From Xiamenia xianingshaonis (GTDB lineage: Bacteria > Actinomycetota > Coriobacteriia > Coriobacteriales > Eggerthellaceae), in the NCBI RefSeq assembly GCF_017945865.1, contig NZ_CP072829.1:1054001-1118000 (forward strand): a stretch of 64,000 nt of DNA, given 5' to 3'. The position numbers and the translations under genes are program-made. Every line of letters starts with the position of its first letter. Within the stretch, counting starts at the first letter, position 1. Below the pieces are notes generated by a model that saw only the letters and a program-made list of their open reading frames with translations, was not told where the DNA came from and ran no database searches. This document shows, piece by piece, positions 36,899-46,482 of the stretch.

Positions 36899-37915
36899 GT
36901 GTTGTCAGACCGTCGGCAACGGGTGCTTGCGGCACTCATTGAAGAATACGTGGCCCGTGCGATGCCGGTCGGATCGCGCACGCTCACCGAGCGGTATTCG
37001 CTCGGCGTGAGTCCTGCCACGGTTCGCAACGAGCTTTCGGTGCTCGAAGACGGCGGTTACATCGTGCAGCCGCACACCTCCGCCGGCCGCATTCCCACCG
37101 ATTTCGGCTATCGCGCCTTTGTGGACCGGCTGCTTGCCACCGACGAAGGGCTGCCGGAAGACACGCGCTACAAAAAGACCATCGCCGACCTGCGACAAAG
37201 CGCCACCGAGCTGGACGATCTGCTGGAAGAGACGTCGAGCGCGCTCGCTCGGCTCACCAACTGCCTGTCCATTGTGCTGGCTCCTTCCATCGAAAAGCTG
37301 TCCATCAAGTCGCTGTCCATCGTGTCGCTCACTCCGCGCCGTGCGCTCGTGCTGCTCGTGACCGAGGACGGCCAGGTGTTCAGCCGCTCGATGGACTTTT
37401 CCGACGACGTCGACCCTGACGAGCTTGCGCGCATCCAGCTGCTGCTGTCCGAGGTGTTCACGGGCAAGTCGCTCACCGACATCGAGCGCGGACTGGACGC
37501 CCGCATGATCGAGGCGTACCGCGATCCACTCATGCGCATCGTGCTGAACGAAGTGCTCGTGTGCCTCGAGGAAAGCGAAGGCAGCCACGCCCACCGCCTG
37601 GGCGTCACGTCGCTTCTGCGCCAGCCCGAGTTCAGCCAGGCCGACACGCTTTTGCCCATCATGCAGGTGCTTGAAGACGATTCGGTGCTGCTGCGGGTGC
37701 TGCAAGACACGGCCGCATGCGGCGCGGGGTCCACCAGCGTGCGCATCGGCAGCGAAAACGAGGCGCAGGGCTTGAGCGGCGTGTCGGTTGTCGCCAACAC
37801 CTACGGGCGGGGCAATTCCGCCGGCATCATCGCCGTCATCGGGCCCACCCGCATGGACTATTCCAACGTCATCCATGCCGTGGCCATGGCGAAAGCAGCC
37901 CTTGACGACGTCTAG
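36899..37915 (+). CDS. hrcA: Heat-inducible transcription repressor HrcA
   Basis: HrcA binds CIRCE and represses heat-shock genes until titrated chaperones release it. The 338-residue protein has the winged-helix start SDRRQRVLAALIEEYVARAM with SPATVRNELSVLEDGGYIVQPHTSAGRIPTD spread over 40-75, and the GAF-like and C-terminal domains ending in GPTRMDYSNVIHAV. GTG 36899 follows GGAAGGAG (36881-36888); an open extension to 36857 is not family-like. dnaJ begins 56 nt after the stop. The CIRCE site is just upstream, so it is autoregulated. Confidence 0.95.
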   Translation: MLSDRRQRVLAALIEEYVARAMPVGSRTLTERYSLGVSPATVRNELSVLEDGGYIVQPHTSAGRIPTDFGYRAFVDRLLATDEGLPEDTRYKKTIADLRQSATELDDLLEETSSALARLTNCLSIVLAPSIEKLSIKSLSIVSLTPRRALVLLVTEDGQVFSRSMDFSDDVDPDELARIQLLLSEVFTGKSLTDIERGLDARMIEAYRDPLMRIVLNEVLVCLEESEGSHAHRLGVTSLLRQPEFSQADTLLPIMQVLEDDSVLLRVLQDTAACGAGSTSVRIGSENEAQGLSGVSVVANTYGRGNSAGIIAVIGPTRMDYSNVIHAVAMAKAALDDV

Positions 37916-37971
37916 CCGCAGCGATTTTTTACCACAAGCGAATCCTAACCCTTCGAGAAAGACGATGATCC

Positions 37972-39111
37972 ATGGCCCAAGACCTCTACGAAGTGCTCGG
38001 CGTCAGCCGCGACGCCACTGAAGACGAGATCAAGAAGGCGTTTCGGCGCCGCGCCCGCGAGCTGCATCCGGACGTGAACAAAGACCCGAACGCCGAAGAC
38101 CAGTTCAAAGAGCTCAACGAAGCCTACGACGTGCTGAGCGACGCCAACAAGCGCGCCCAGTACGACCGTTTCGGCACCATTCCGGGCGCTGCGGGCGGCG
38201 GGTACGGCGGAGGCGGCTATGTGGACTTCGAAGACTTGTTCGGCGGCGGCTTCGGCGGCATGAGCGACATCTTCAGCACGTTTTTCGGCGGCGCTGCCGC
38301 TGGCGGGCGTCCGCAACAGCGCAGCGAAGGGCGCGACATGGGCGTCGGGCTGCGCCTTACGCTTGAAGAGGTGGCTGCAGGCGCGACGAAGGAGATCGTC
38401 TACGACCGCTTGGCGCCGTGCTCCGAATGCGACGGCAGCGGCCTGGGCGAAGGCGGCGAAGAGGTCACGTGCCAGGAATGCAACGGCACGGGCCGCACCG
38501 TGACCGTGCAGCGCACGTTCTTGGGTGACATGCAGACGGCCACGGCATGCAAGGCCTGCGGCGGCAGCGGCCGGGTCATCGACCATCCCTGCGAGGAATG
38601 CGGCGGCCAGGGCCGCGTGCCGGACCGCCAGCGCGTGAATGTGGAGGTGCCGGCGGGAATTCGCGACGGGCAGCAGCTGCGTCTTTCCGGCTTCGGCGAG
38701 GCGGGCCTGCGCGGGACGCGGGCGGGCGATCTCATCGTCACGTGCCGCATCCAGCCCCACGAGTTCTTCGAGCGCGACGGCGACGCGCTGCACGCCCGGG
38801 CGAACGTCACCATCACGCAGGCGTCGCTCGGCGCCGAGGTGGAGCTCGACGGCATCATGGAAGGCGAGAAGGTGTCGGTGCGCATTCCCGAAGGCTGCCA
38901 AAACGAACAGGTGGTCAAGGTGAAGGGCTTCGGCATGCCGCGGCTGCGCAGCGACCAGCGCGGCGACATGTACGTGCACGTGAACGTCGTCGTGCCGCAG
39001 AAGCTGTCGAAGCGCCAGCGCGAGCTGCTCGAAGAGCTGGCAGAAGAGATGGGCGAAGAGGTGCCCGAAGCTCGCAGCACGTGGCAAAAGATCAAAGACG
39101 CCTTTAACTAG
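37972..39111 (+). CDS. dnaJ: Chaperone DnaJ
   Basis: DnaJ is the Hsp40 partner that delivers substrates to DnaK. The 379-residue protein has the J domain with HPD (32-34), a Gly/Phe-rich linker (about 65-110), four zinc repeats [24 protein letters not shown] and CEECGGQG, and two C-terminal beta domains. It follows hrcA in the CIRCE-controlled operon, with rsmE and mtaB behind it. dnaK and grpE are not in the window. Confidence 0.97.
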   Translation: MAQDLYEVLGVSRDATEDEIKKAFRRRARELHPDVNKDPNAEDQFKELNEAYDVLSDANKRAQYDRFGTIPGAAGGGYGGGGYVDFEDLFGGGFGGMSDIFSTFFGGAAAGGRPQQRSEGRDMGVGLRLTLEEVAAGATKEIVYDRLAPCSECDGSGLGEGGEEVTCQECNGTGRTVTVQRTFLGDMQTATACKACGGSGRVIDHPCEECGGQGRVPDRQRVNVEVPAGIRDGQQLRLSGFGEAGLRGTRAGDLIVTCRIQPHEFFERDGDALHARANVTITQASLGAEVELDGIMEGEKVSVRIPEGCQNEQVVKVKGFGMPRLRSDQRGDMYVHVNVVVPQKLSKRQRELLEELAEEMGEEVPEARSTWQKIKDAFN

Positions 39112-39131
39112 TAGTTGCTAGGTTTATTGCA

Positions 39132-39926
39132 ATGTCTCTGCCCCGCTTCTTCTTAAACGAGCAAGTGCTCGGTAAAATCCAGCAACAGCCCATTGACCTG
39201 GATCTTTCCCTGGACGATGTGAAACACGCCGCCGTGCTGCGCCTGCAGCCGGGCGAGCATGTTGCCGTGGTCGACGCCGACCAGGACTACTTCGAATGCG
39301 AGATCGTCGATGCGACGGGCGGGTTGTCCGTGCGCATCGCGTCTCGCGGCGAAGGGGCGCCGGCCCGTCCGCGCATCGTGCTTGCACAGGGACTTGCGAA
39401 GGGCGAGAAGATGGATGTCGTCGTGCGGCACGCCACCGAAGCGGGCGCCGACGCCTTTCTGCCGTTTGCGTGCCGCCGCAGCGTCGTGAAGCTTGACGGG
39501 AAGAAGGCGGCGGCCCGGCGCGAGCGCTGGCAGGCCATTGCGAAAAGCGCCGCCATGCAAAGCGGTCGGGAATCGGTGCCGCTCGTCGAGGCGGTCGGCA
39601 CCGTGTCGACGGTGGCAGCGGCGGCGCGAGAGGCCGACTGCGTGCTCGTGTGCTGGGAAGAGGCGCCCGGGACGTGCGTGCTGGAAGAAGCCCTCGCCCG
39701 GGCGTTTGTGTCGGACGACCTTGCCGACCCCGCGAAATCGGTGCTGGTCGTCGTCGGACCTGAAGGCGGGATCGATCCTGAAGAGGTCGAGCGCCTGCTC
39801 GCGGCCGGCCCGCAGGCGCGCCTGGTCACGCTGGGGCCCTACATCTTGCGCACCGAGACCGCCGGCATCGTGGCGACGGCGCTCGTAGCCCATGAACTGC
39901 GCCGCCAGGCGCGCAAGGGGGCCTGA
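39132..39926 (+). CDS. rsmE: 16S rRNA (uracil(1498)-N(3))-methyltransferase RsmE
   Basis: RsmE methylates U1498 of 16S rRNA. The 264-residue SPOUT-family protein has a PUA-like N-terminal domain with HAAVLRLQPGE and the trefoil-knot SAM site VVVGPEGGIDPEEVE with LGPYILRTETAGIVA. It follows dnaJ by 20 nt and mtaB starts 1 nt after its stop, the common dnaJ-rsmE-mtaB order. The ribosome site is weak, so translation may depend on upstream genes. Confidence 0.95.
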   Translation: MSLPRFFLNEQVLGKIQQQPIDLDLSLDDVKHAAVLRLQPGEHVAVVDADQDYFECEIVDATGGLSVRIASRGEGAPARPRIVLAQGLAKGEKMDVVVRHATEAGADAFLPFACRRSVVKLDGKKAAARRERWQAIAKSAAMQSGRESVPLVEAVGTVSTVAAAAREADCVLVCWEEAPGTCVLEEALARAFVSDDLADPAKSVLVVVGPEGGIDPEEVERLLAAGPQARLVTLGPYILRTETAGIVATALVAHELRRQARKGA

Positions 39927-39927
39927 C

Positions 39928-41205
39928 GTGGCCGCGGCGAAGCGCTTTTCCATCGTGAATCTGGGTTGCAAGGTCAACCGCGTGGAGTCCGACGCGTTCG
40001 CGGCGCTGCTCGAAAGCCGCGGATGGGCAGCCGCAAGCCTGGCGGACGCGTCGCTTGTCGTCGTGAACACGTGCGCGGTGACCGGCGAGGCCGAAAAGAA
40101 GACGCGCAAGGCCGTGCGCCATGCGCTGCGCGAAAGCGGGGACGCCCTCGTGGTCGTGACCGGATGCGCGGCCGCCCTGAAAGCGGCTGAATACGAAGCG
40201 CTTGACCGGCGCGTGCGCGTGGTGGCGAAGCAGGGCGTTGAGGCGTTTCTGGCAGAGGCGGCCGGTTCTGCGCCGCGCGAAGCGGACGTCGGCCTGTTAC
40301 GGCAAGAAGCCGCTTTGCCGATCGGCCCGGGATACCCGACGCGCGTGGGCGTGAAAGTCCAGGACGGCTGCAACCATGCCTGTACCTACTGTATCGTGCA
40401 CGTGGCCCGCGGGAAGGCGACGAGCCGCCCGGCGCGCGAGGTCGTAGACGAGTGCGTTGCGCTCGCTCGCGCCGGCGTGGCCGAGATCGTGCTCACCGGC
40501 ATCAACCTGGGCTCATACGACGACTCGGGGCTTCGCCTTGCCGGCCTGCTCGAAGCGATCCTCGGCGCCTTCGACGCGCTCGATCCGCCCGCATCCGCCT
40601 GTCGCCTGCGCGTTTCGTCGGTCGAGCCGATGGACGTCGACGACGACTTCATAGCGCTGCTTGCAGACAGCGCAGGCCGCATCTGCCGCCATCTGCACCT
40701 GCCCCTGCAGTCTGGCAGCACCCGCGTGCTGCGTGAGATGGATCGTCCCTACACTGCCGAAGACTTCGTCGGCCTTGTTCAAAGGCTGCGCGCGGCGGTC
40801 CCGACGCTGTCGCTCGGCACCGACGTCATCGTCGGCTTTCCTGGCGAAACCGAGGCGGACTTCGCTGCCACCTGCGACGCGGCCCGCGCCTGCCGCTTTT
40901 CAAAGATCCACGTGTTCCCGTATTCGAGACGGGCCGGAACGCCGGCTGCCGACCGGGCAGACCAGATCGATCCGGCCGTGAAGTCGGATCGGGCGCGGCG
41001 GCTGCGCGAGCTTGGCAAGCAGCTGCGCGAAGAGGACTGGGCCTCGCGGCGTGGCAGCCTGGAGGCAGCGGTGGTCGAAGAGGCCGGCATCGCCATGACC
41101 GAAAGCCACTACGCCGTGCGCGCGCCGCACAACGCCCAGGCGGGAGACGTGCTGGCAGTGAATCTTGATCGCGCCGTGCTGGCAGAAGGCGAGCAACAGG
41201 AATAG
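39928..41205 (+). CDS. mtaB: tRNA-t(6)A37 methylthiotransferase MtaB
   Basis: MtaB adds a methylthio group to t6A at position 37 of tRNAs reading ANN codons. The 425-residue radical-SAM protein has the MTTase N-terminal domain (NLGCKVNRVESD, VVNTCAVT, VTGCAA), the core CNHACTYC, GTDVIVGFPGET and a C-terminal TRAM-like region. KVQDGCNHACTYCIVHVARGK marks MtaB rather than MiaB or RimO. GTG 39928 follows AGGGGG 7 nt upstream; the longer frame overlaps rsmE. It converges with the ferredoxin-like gene 51 nt away. Confidence 0.94.
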   Translation: MAAAKRFSIVNLGCKVNRVESDAFAALLESRGWAAASLADASLVVVNTCAVTGEAEKKTRKAVRHALRESGDALVVVTGCAAALKAAEYEALDRRVRVVAKQGVEAFLAEAAGSAPREADVGLLRQEAALPIGPGYPTRVGVKVQDGCNHACTYCIVHVARGKATSRPAREVVDECVALARAGVAEIVLTGINLGSYDDSGLRLAGLLEAILGAFDALDPPASACRLRVSSVEPMDVDDDFIALLADSAGRICRHLHLPLQSGSTRVLREMDRPYTAEDFVGLVQRLRAAVPTLSLGTDVIVGFPGETEADFAATCDAARACRFSKIHVFPYSRRAGTPAADRADQIDPAVKSDRARRLRELGKQLREEDWASRRGSLEAAVVEEAGIAMTESHYAVRAPHNAQAGDVLAVNLDRAVLAEGEQQE

Positions 41206-41256
41206 GTTGCGCCGAAGATGCGGGCGAGGCGCGGCAGGCCGCCGAGGCTTGTCGTA

Positions 41257-42423
41257 TCAGGAAGCAAGAAGCTCTGTCGCGTCGGTCGATTCGAAGAACA
41301 CGGCGCCGGTCGGACAGGCCGGGGCGCACAGCTCGCATCCGATGCAGTAGCGCGGATCGAGCAGGAGCGCTCCCGTTTCCGGGTCGCTGAACCGGGCTTT
41401 CGCGGGACAGGCCGCCACGCAGGCGAGGCAGTTCGTGCAGCGGTCGGCATCGGTGCGGGAAAGCAGCACCTCCACGCGTTCCGCCATGGCGGGCAAGCAA
41501 TCGATCGCCTCGAGCAACAGCCGTCGTTTCGGCCACATGACCTGGTTCAACCGGCCGCTTGGCATGTAGCGGTTCACCTTCGGGCCTTCGGCTGCGGTGA
41601 TGCGGTTGCGGGCGCGCAGACGCTCGCGACGTTCGCGGAAGTCCTGCACGGCGTTCGAGCGGCGCAGCGTTCGCTGGCCCGAGGCGATGTCGACGGCGCC
41701 GGCCAGCAAGTCGTCGATAAGCTCGCGCCGGCCACGCACCGCAGGACTTGCGGCGTCGCGCAGCAGGTTTTCGCGCAGCGGCACGTCTTCGAGATACCCC
41801 ACCGACCGCTCCGTCCACGTCTCGGCGCACTGTACGGCGTAATTGAACAGCTCGTCTCCCGTGCTGCCGCTTCTCGGATCAGCGGCAACGGTTTCCAGGT
41901 CGCCTGCAACTGAAACACGCGTCCCTTCGGCCAAAAGCAGCGCCCAGAATTCCGGAGACAGCATCGCGAGCGAGGGCAGCACGACGACGTTGTCGGCGGC
42001 TTCGTCCGCGTCGGCAAGGCACGCTTCGCTTGCCACCACGACCTCGTCGCCCCGGATGGCAATGCGCCGCATGCGCGAATGCAGGTCGGCCATCGTGATG
42101 CGGGGAGAGGCGAATGCGTCGCAAATGCCCTGGCAGATGCCGCAGCGCGTGCACCGGTCGCGGTCGATGAGGGGGCGCTCTTCTGCGCCGTAGGATATGG
42201 CGTCGTGCGGACAGGCCAAAGCGCACCGCTCGCATGCGGCGCCCTTCATGCGGATGCAGTAGTCCTGCAGCACGACGATGGCGTCAAGCGGGTCGTCGGA
42301 GCGCCACGGGTTGTCGGGAAGCGCACAGCGTCGAGGTTCGGTCGCCTCGCCGCTGTGCGCTTCGGCGGCGCCGGCAGCGTCGAGGAACGCGCCAGCGCCG
42401 GACAAACGGGCCTCGTCAGGCAT
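41257..42423 (-). CDS. Ferredoxin-like protein with four 4Fe-4S cluster motifs
   Basis: The 388-residue soluble protein has a pair of cluster motifs near the N-terminus (CERCALACP and CTRCGICQGIC) and another near the C-terminus (CTNCLACVAACP and CIGCELCAPACP). The middle 200 residues have no cysteine-rich motif and include VVLPSLAMLSPEFWALLLAEG, similar to regions in oxidoreductase accessory proteins. It probably moves electrons or passes them between redox enzymes, but no partner enzyme is encoded beside it. Its ATG overlaps the gltX stop by 8 nt, so it is translationally coupled to glutamyl-tRNA synthetase. The coupling has no obvious explanation. Confidence 0.8.
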   Translation of the reverse strand: MPDEARLSGAGAFLDAAGAAEAHSGEATEPRRCALPDNPWRSDDPLDAIVVLQDYCIRMKGAACERCALACPHDAISYGAEERPLIDRDRCTRCGICQGICDAFASPRITMADLHSRMRRIAIRGDEVVVASEACLADADEAADNVVVLPSLAMLSPEFWALLLAEGTRVSVAGDLETVAADPRSGSTGDELFNYAVQCAETWTERSVGYLEDVPLRENLLRDAASPAVRGRRELIDDLLAGAVDIASGQRTLRRSNAVQDFRERRERLRARNRITAAEGPKVNRYMPSGRLNQVMWPKRRLLLEAIDCLPAMAERVEVLLSRTDADRCTNCLACVAACPAKARFSDPETGALLLDPRYCIGCELCAPACPTGAVFFESTDATELLAS

Positions 42424-43954
42424 GGAAGACCTCGTCGACGACCGCGTCGATGCGGGCGAGCACGTCTTCGCGCGGCAAAAGCTCGATGGATTCGAACAGC
42501 GGCGGAGACACCATGTTGCCGCACACCGCCACGCGCAACGGCTGGAACAGCAGCTTCGGCTTCAGCCCCAGCTCTTCGCCCTTGGCGCGGCACGCCTCTT
42601 GCAAAGGCTCGCATTCCCAGGGGAGGGACTCGTCGGCCAGGACGCTGCGGCAGGCCGTAACGGCCTCGTCGGCGCGGGCGCCTTCCTTCAGCAGCACCTT
42701 GTTCACGCTCTTTTCGTCAAGCGCGCGCACGTCAGGCCCCCAAAACATGTAGGAAAGCTTGCCGGTCGCTTCGTCAAGCCTGGTCAGGCGCTCGCAGACG
42801 AGCGGATACAGCGCTTCATAGAACGCCGGGCGCGCCGCCAGGTCGCGTGCGGCTTCGGCAGCCTGAGCGTCGTCGAGCGGCGTTGCGGCGTCGACGCCCG
42901 CAAACGCCCGCGCAAGCCACGGCGAGGCCGCTTCCACCCATGCCTTTGCGCCCATCTCCTTGATGTACTGCCCGTTCATCCAGTCGAGCTTCGTCTCGTC
43001 GAAGACGGCGTCTTTTTTCGTCACGCGCTCAAGCGAGAACTCGCGGCAGAGCACGTCGCGGCCGATGAGCGTCGTCTCGCCGTCAAGCGACCAGCCCAAA
43101 AGCGCGAGGAAGTTCACCATGGCGTCGGGCAGGTAGCCGCGCTCGGCGAACTCTTCGACGCTGGCGGCTCCGTGGCGCTTCGAGAGCTTCTTGCCGTCAG
43201 GCCCCAAGATCATCGACAGATGCGCGAAGGTGGGGATGTCGTAGCCGAGCGCTTCGTAAATGAGGATCTGGCGCGGCGTGTTGGACAGGTGGTCGTCGCC
43301 GCGGATGACGTGCGTGATGCCCATGTTCGCGTCGTCACAGACCACCGCAAAGTTGTACGTGGGGCTTCCGTCGCTGCGCACGACGATCATGTCGTCCATG
43401 ACGTCGGCGGGGAAGGACATGGGGCCGTAGACCGCGTCCTCGAACTCGATGGGACCGTGGTCGAGCGGCACCTTCAGTCGCCACACGTGCGGCTCGCCGG
43501 CCTCGATGCGCGCGGCCGCCTCGTCCGGGTCGAGGTCGCGGCAGGTGCGGTCGTAGCCGGCATAGCCGCCCTCTTCGGCCTCGGCCTTCGCGCGTTTGGC
43601 GTCGAGTGCTTCTTTGCTGCAGAAGCACGGATACACCGCCCCGCGCTCTTGCAGCCGCTCAAGCGCATCTCGGTAGGTGTCCATGCGCTGGGTCTGGAAG
43701 TACGGTCCTGCCTCGCCGCCGACTTCGGGGCCTTCGTCCCAGTCGAGCCCAAGCCACTTCATGGCATTCAGAATGACCTGGACGTTTTCTTCGGTCGAAC
43801 GCTCCGGGTCGGTGTCTTCGATGCGCAGGATGAAATCGCCGCCGTTGGCGCGGGCGAACGCCCAGTTGTCGATGGCCGTGCGGGCGCCGCCCACATGTAG
43901 CCGCCCCGTCGGCGAGGGGGCGAAGCGAACGCGCACCTTCTTCTGTTCTGTCAT
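42416..43954 (-). CDS. gltX: Glutamate--tRNA ligase
   Basis: GltX charges tRNA-Glu. The 512-residue class I synthetase has the HIGH-type motif PSPTGRLHVGG (about 11-21), the KMSKS-type motif KKLSKRHG (about 255) and an all-helical anticodon-binding domain. I start at MTEQKKVRVRF (ATG 43954); the open frame extends to 44350 but overlaps the DUF1461 gene. It lies 14 nt after that gene and overlaps the ferredoxin-like gene downstream. The product could be discriminating or non-discriminating; the presence of gatCAB elsewhere would decide. Confidence 0.96.
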   Translation of the reverse strand: MTEQKKVRVRFAPSPTGRLHVGGARTAIDNWAFARANGGDFILRIEDTDPERSTEENVQVILNAMKWLGLDWDEGPEVGGEAGPYFQTQRMDTYRDALERLQERGAVYPCFCSKEALDAKRAKAEAEEGGYAGYDRTCRDLDPDEAAARIEAGEPHVWRLKVPLDHGPIEFEDAVYGPMSFPADVMDDMIVVRSDGSPTYNFAVVCDDANMGITHVIRGDDHLSNTPRQILIYEALGYDIPTFAHLSMILGPDGKKLSKRHGAASVEEFAERGYLPDAMVNFLALLGWSLDGETTLIGRDVLCREFSLERVTKKDAVFDETKLDWMNGQYIKEMGAKAWVEAASPWLARAFAGVDAATPLDDAQAAEAARDLAARPAFYEALYPLVCERLTRLDEATGKLSYMFWGPDVRALDEKSVNKVLLKEGARADEAVTACRSVLADESLPWECEPLQEACRAKGEELGLKPKLLFQPLRVAVCGNMVSPPLFESIELLPREDVLARIDAVVDEVFHA

Positions 43955-43968
43955 GGGTTCAAAACTCC

Positions 43969-44742
43969 TCAGCTTGCAGGCGCCTTGCGCCGCAAGATCG
44001 CTCCAATACCGATCGAAAGTATAGCCGCAAGACACGTCGTGACAAGCCAGATGGCGCCCATCCCCACCCAAAACTCGGGCGGGTACATGGTGATGAGCAG
44101 CGAATCCCACGAAAACGTCCACGTGCCGGCGGCAAAGAACAGCGAATGGAAGGCGGCGAACAGGCCGTCGAAATCGACGACCGCCCAGGCGCCGAGCGCG
44201 GCGAACGCGACGAGCACGACGACTCCGGCGCCAACGAGCACGCCGCCGACCCGCCGTCGGCCGCCGGTCGCGCCGCAGAACACGAGGCCGGCGAGCGCAA
44301 GGACGGTCGAGGCGCCGAAGGCGACGTAGCCGGCGACGGCGACCGGCCACACGTCGTCGAGGTGGCTCATCGCGTCGGGCGTGAGCACGTAGCGCTCGTC
44401 GGCTTCGGCGAAGGCGCGCTCCATCGCGTCCACGTCGGGAAAGCCGGCGTCGGCCACGGCGCTCTGGTCCCCCTCGGCGGCGGCGCGGGCATTCATGGCC
44501 GCTATCTGGTCGTACAGCGCCTGCTTGTCATGGGCGTTGAACGTGTATTGCTTGCCGACGACGGCCGCGCGAACCAGGTCGTCTTTTGAAAACGGCGACG
44601 ACTCGGCGGGGCTGAACGTTTGCGAGAGCGCTTCGGTGGGCAGATCGGGGACGGACACGGCGATGTAGCCGGCCGCCACGCACCACAGCGCAACGGCTGC
44701 GACGGCAACGATGCGCACAAGGCCTGAAAGCAGCGTTTTCAT
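43969..44742 (-). CDS. DUF1461 / TIGR01906 family integral membrane protein
   Basis: A 257-residue membrane protein with one N-terminal helix (about 8-30), an extracytoplasmic region with FSKDDLVRAAVVGKQYTF, and three further helices (about 133-155, 165-190 and 225-248). The segment DFDGLFAAFHSLFFAAGTWTF followed by SLLITMYPPEFW is the signature of the family, which occurs in actinobacteria and lactobacilli without a known function. It lies between the ATP-grasp gene (9-nt gap) and gltX (14-nt gap), suggesting one transcript. Confidence 0.8.
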   Translation of the reverse strand: MKTLLSGLVRIVAVAAVALWCVAAGYIAVSVPDLPTEALSQTFSPAESSPFSKDDLVRAAVVGKQYTFNAHDKQALYDQIAAMNARAAAEGDQSAVADAGFPDVDAMERAFAEADERYVLTPDAMSHLDDVWPVAVAGYVAFGASTVLALAGLVFCGATGGRRRVGGVLVGAGVVVLVAFAALGAWAVVDFDGLFAAFHSLFFAAGTWTFSWDSLLITMYPPEFWVGMGAIWLVTTCLAAILSIGIGAILRRKAPAS

Positions 44743-44751
44743 GGTCGCCGC

Positions 44752-46128
44752 CTACGCCTCGTCGCAGTCGACCCAGATGGTCGCCGCCGTGATGCCTTCT
44801 TTGTCTTTCGAGATGGTCGGATGGGGCCCCAGCCGACTGAACACGCCCTGGAAGCGTCCGTTGTAGACGTAAAGCCCGTTGATGTTGTTGTACGGCACCG
44901 GGTTTGTCTGCACGTCGGCGTCGGCGACCTCGTCGATGCTCGCGTCGGGCGGCAGCGTGAGCGTTCGGTACGGCGTCACGTAGCGCTGCACGAGAAACGG
45001 CTCGCCGGCCCGCCCGTTCGCGAACTTGTCGACAAGCGCGCGCCACGTCGCTTCATCGACCGAGCGGCCGGCGTACACGTCATCGGCTCCGTAGTGGTCG
45101 GTCGGCTTGATGACCCATTCGTCCTTGTTCTCGCGAATCTGGTCGAGGTTGACGCAGCCGTCGTCCAGAAACGCCGTCATGGGCACCGTCTGCTCGATGA
45201 ACGAGATCTCGTCCTTGTCCAGAAAAGCAGTGGTGCGGCGGTCGAACAGCGCTTTGAAGATCTGCTTGTCGTGCACGATGTGGCCGGCGAAGCTGCCGAT
45301 GAGGGCCACCTTTTCGGCGCGCAGGGCATCGATGAGCTGCTGCGACTCGTCCCAGTGCTCGATGACGTCGTTCGTGACGCAGCGCCGCCAGATGGCGTTG
45401 ATCTCGCGGCCTTCACCGTCGCGCAGCACTTCTCCGTCGAAGACGAGGTCGCGCACGTCGGCGATCACGCAGTCGACGCCGGCCACCTTGAAGCGCTCGG
45501 CGTAGATGTAGAACTCGTCGACGACGCCGTTTTCCAGGTAGTCGCAGACGGCGACGCGCGGATTGTCGACGCGGCCCTGGTAGGTGGCGTAAATGTCCAA
45601 AAACTCGCGAACCCAAGGATCGAAGAGATCGCAACCGGAAACCTTGTGTCTGCTAGAAAACTCCTTGAAAGTGCTTGATTGTTCGATGGAATGCGCGATT
45701 TCGCGGTTCTCGTTCATACCGGCCGAGCCGTCGCCGTTGAACTCGCAGAACATCACGCGGAAGCTGTCCTCGTCGAGAAACGTGTCCAGCCGCGCGAAGG
45801 GCAGCACGGCGTCATAGCCGCGCGGCAGCAAGATAAGCTCTTCCAGGCGCGGATCGAAGTCGAACGCGCGGCGGTATTCGGGATCTTGCAGGTAGTGCTC
45901 GATGACCTTGCACAAGATGCCGTGGGCGGTTTCGGCCGTGTGCTTCATGACGTCGTAGGTCTTCTGGTTGAACAGGCGCGGCACGAACGTGCAGGCCACG
46001 ACGCGGTGGTGCACGATGGCGGTGGAATCCTGCATATAGCGAAACGCTCCGCGCCGTCCCGCCACGTCGCCGTCCAAAGACTCGATGATTGAGAGGTACT
46101 CGGAAGTGAGCTCGGTATTGCTGGCCAT
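44752..46128 (-). CDS. Circularly permuted ATP-grasp / glutathionylspermidine synthase-like protein
   Basis: The 458-residue protein has CEFNGDGSAGMNENREIA, ATP-grasp-like segments ending in KDEWVIKPTDHYGADDVY, and a C-terminal GVFSRLGPHPTIS. These resemble the permuted ATP-grasp/preATP-grasp fold of glutathionylspermidine synthase-type ligases. Such enzymes join a carboxyl group to an amine using ATP, but the substrate is unknown here. ATG 46128 has AAAAGGAG 5 nt before it; the frame's earlier start has none. It heads the minus-strand unit with DUF1461, gltX and the ferredoxin-like gene. Confidence 0.65.
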   Translation of the reverse strand: MASNTELTSEYLSIIESLDGDVAGRRGAFRYMQDSTAIVHHRVVACTFVPRLFNQKTYDVMKHTAETAHGILCKVIEHYLQDPEYRRAFDFDPRLEELILLPRGYDAVLPFARLDTFLDEDSFRVMFCEFNGDGSAGMNENREIAHSIEQSSTFKEFSSRHKVSGCDLFDPWVREFLDIYATYQGRVDNPRVAVCDYLENGVVDEFYIYAERFKVAGVDCVIADVRDLVFDGEVLRDGEGREINAIWRRCVTNDVIEHWDESQQLIDALRAEKVALIGSFAGHIVHDKQIFKALFDRRTTAFLDKDEISFIEQTVPMTAFLDDGCVNLDQIRENKDEWVIKPTDHYGADDVYAGRSVDEATWRALVDKFANGRAGEPFLVQRYVTPYRTLTLPPDASIDEVADADVQTNPVPYNNINGLYVYNGRFQGVFSRLGPHPTISKDKEGITAATIWVDCDEA

Positions 46129-46330
46129 AAGGCTCCTTTTCGATCGGTTCGCAAGGCACAAAGTTCATATCAGTGTACACCTGCGCCCATGCCCAAGCGC
46201 GCGACGTACTGAAATGTAAGAGAGCGGCGCAGGCGGTCGACGCGGCGTGCGGAAAACGAAGCCTTCCCGAGGGCCTCGTCTCCCGGGAAGGCGCGGGCGG
46301 GGCGGTCCTTTATGCATTTGGCGGGGACGC

Positions 46331-46358
46331 TTGCGCACGGCGGGGGTTCGGCTATACT
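46331..46358 (+). promoter_or_regulatory. metK promoter
   Basis: TTGCGC (46331-46336) and TATACT (46353-46358) are 16 bp apart, just before the riboswitch candidate. The preceding gap (46129-46330) holds a 9-bp hairpin GCCTTCCCG/CGGGAAGGC (46261-46292) and no gene. Confidence 0.65.
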
Positions 46359-46373
46359 GAGACGCCGTTACCG

Positions 46374-46469
46374 TACATCACGAGCCGGGGAAGAGAGTTG
46401 GCTCTATGATCCCGGCACCAACCTGGCCAGCGTCCGCGCGGCCAAGGTGGTCCAGCCGACACCGATGAA
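46374..46469 (+). ncRNA. SAM riboswitch candidate (SAM-I/SAM-IV clan)
   Basis: The metK leader folds as P1 CATC/GATG (46376-46379 with 46464-46467), P2 CCGGG/CCCGG with a K-turn (GGAAG opposite ATGAT) and an AGAG/CTCT hairpin, and P3 ACCTGGCC/GGCCAAGGT after CGGCACCAACC. The loop word TTGG can pair with CCAG after P3, as in the SAM-I pseudoknot. P1's 3' strand directly abuts the AAGGAGG site of metK (46468-46474), so control of translation initiation is plausible. It lacks a P4 helix, more like SAM-IV. Confidence 0.6.
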
Positions 46470-46482
46470 GGAGGAGTTTCCC

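Noticed and set aside
41257-42423. NADH dehydrogenase or formate hydrogenlyase iron-sulfur subunit
   Set aside because: The cluster pairs are at opposite ends with a long unknown middle, and no other complex subunits lie nearby.
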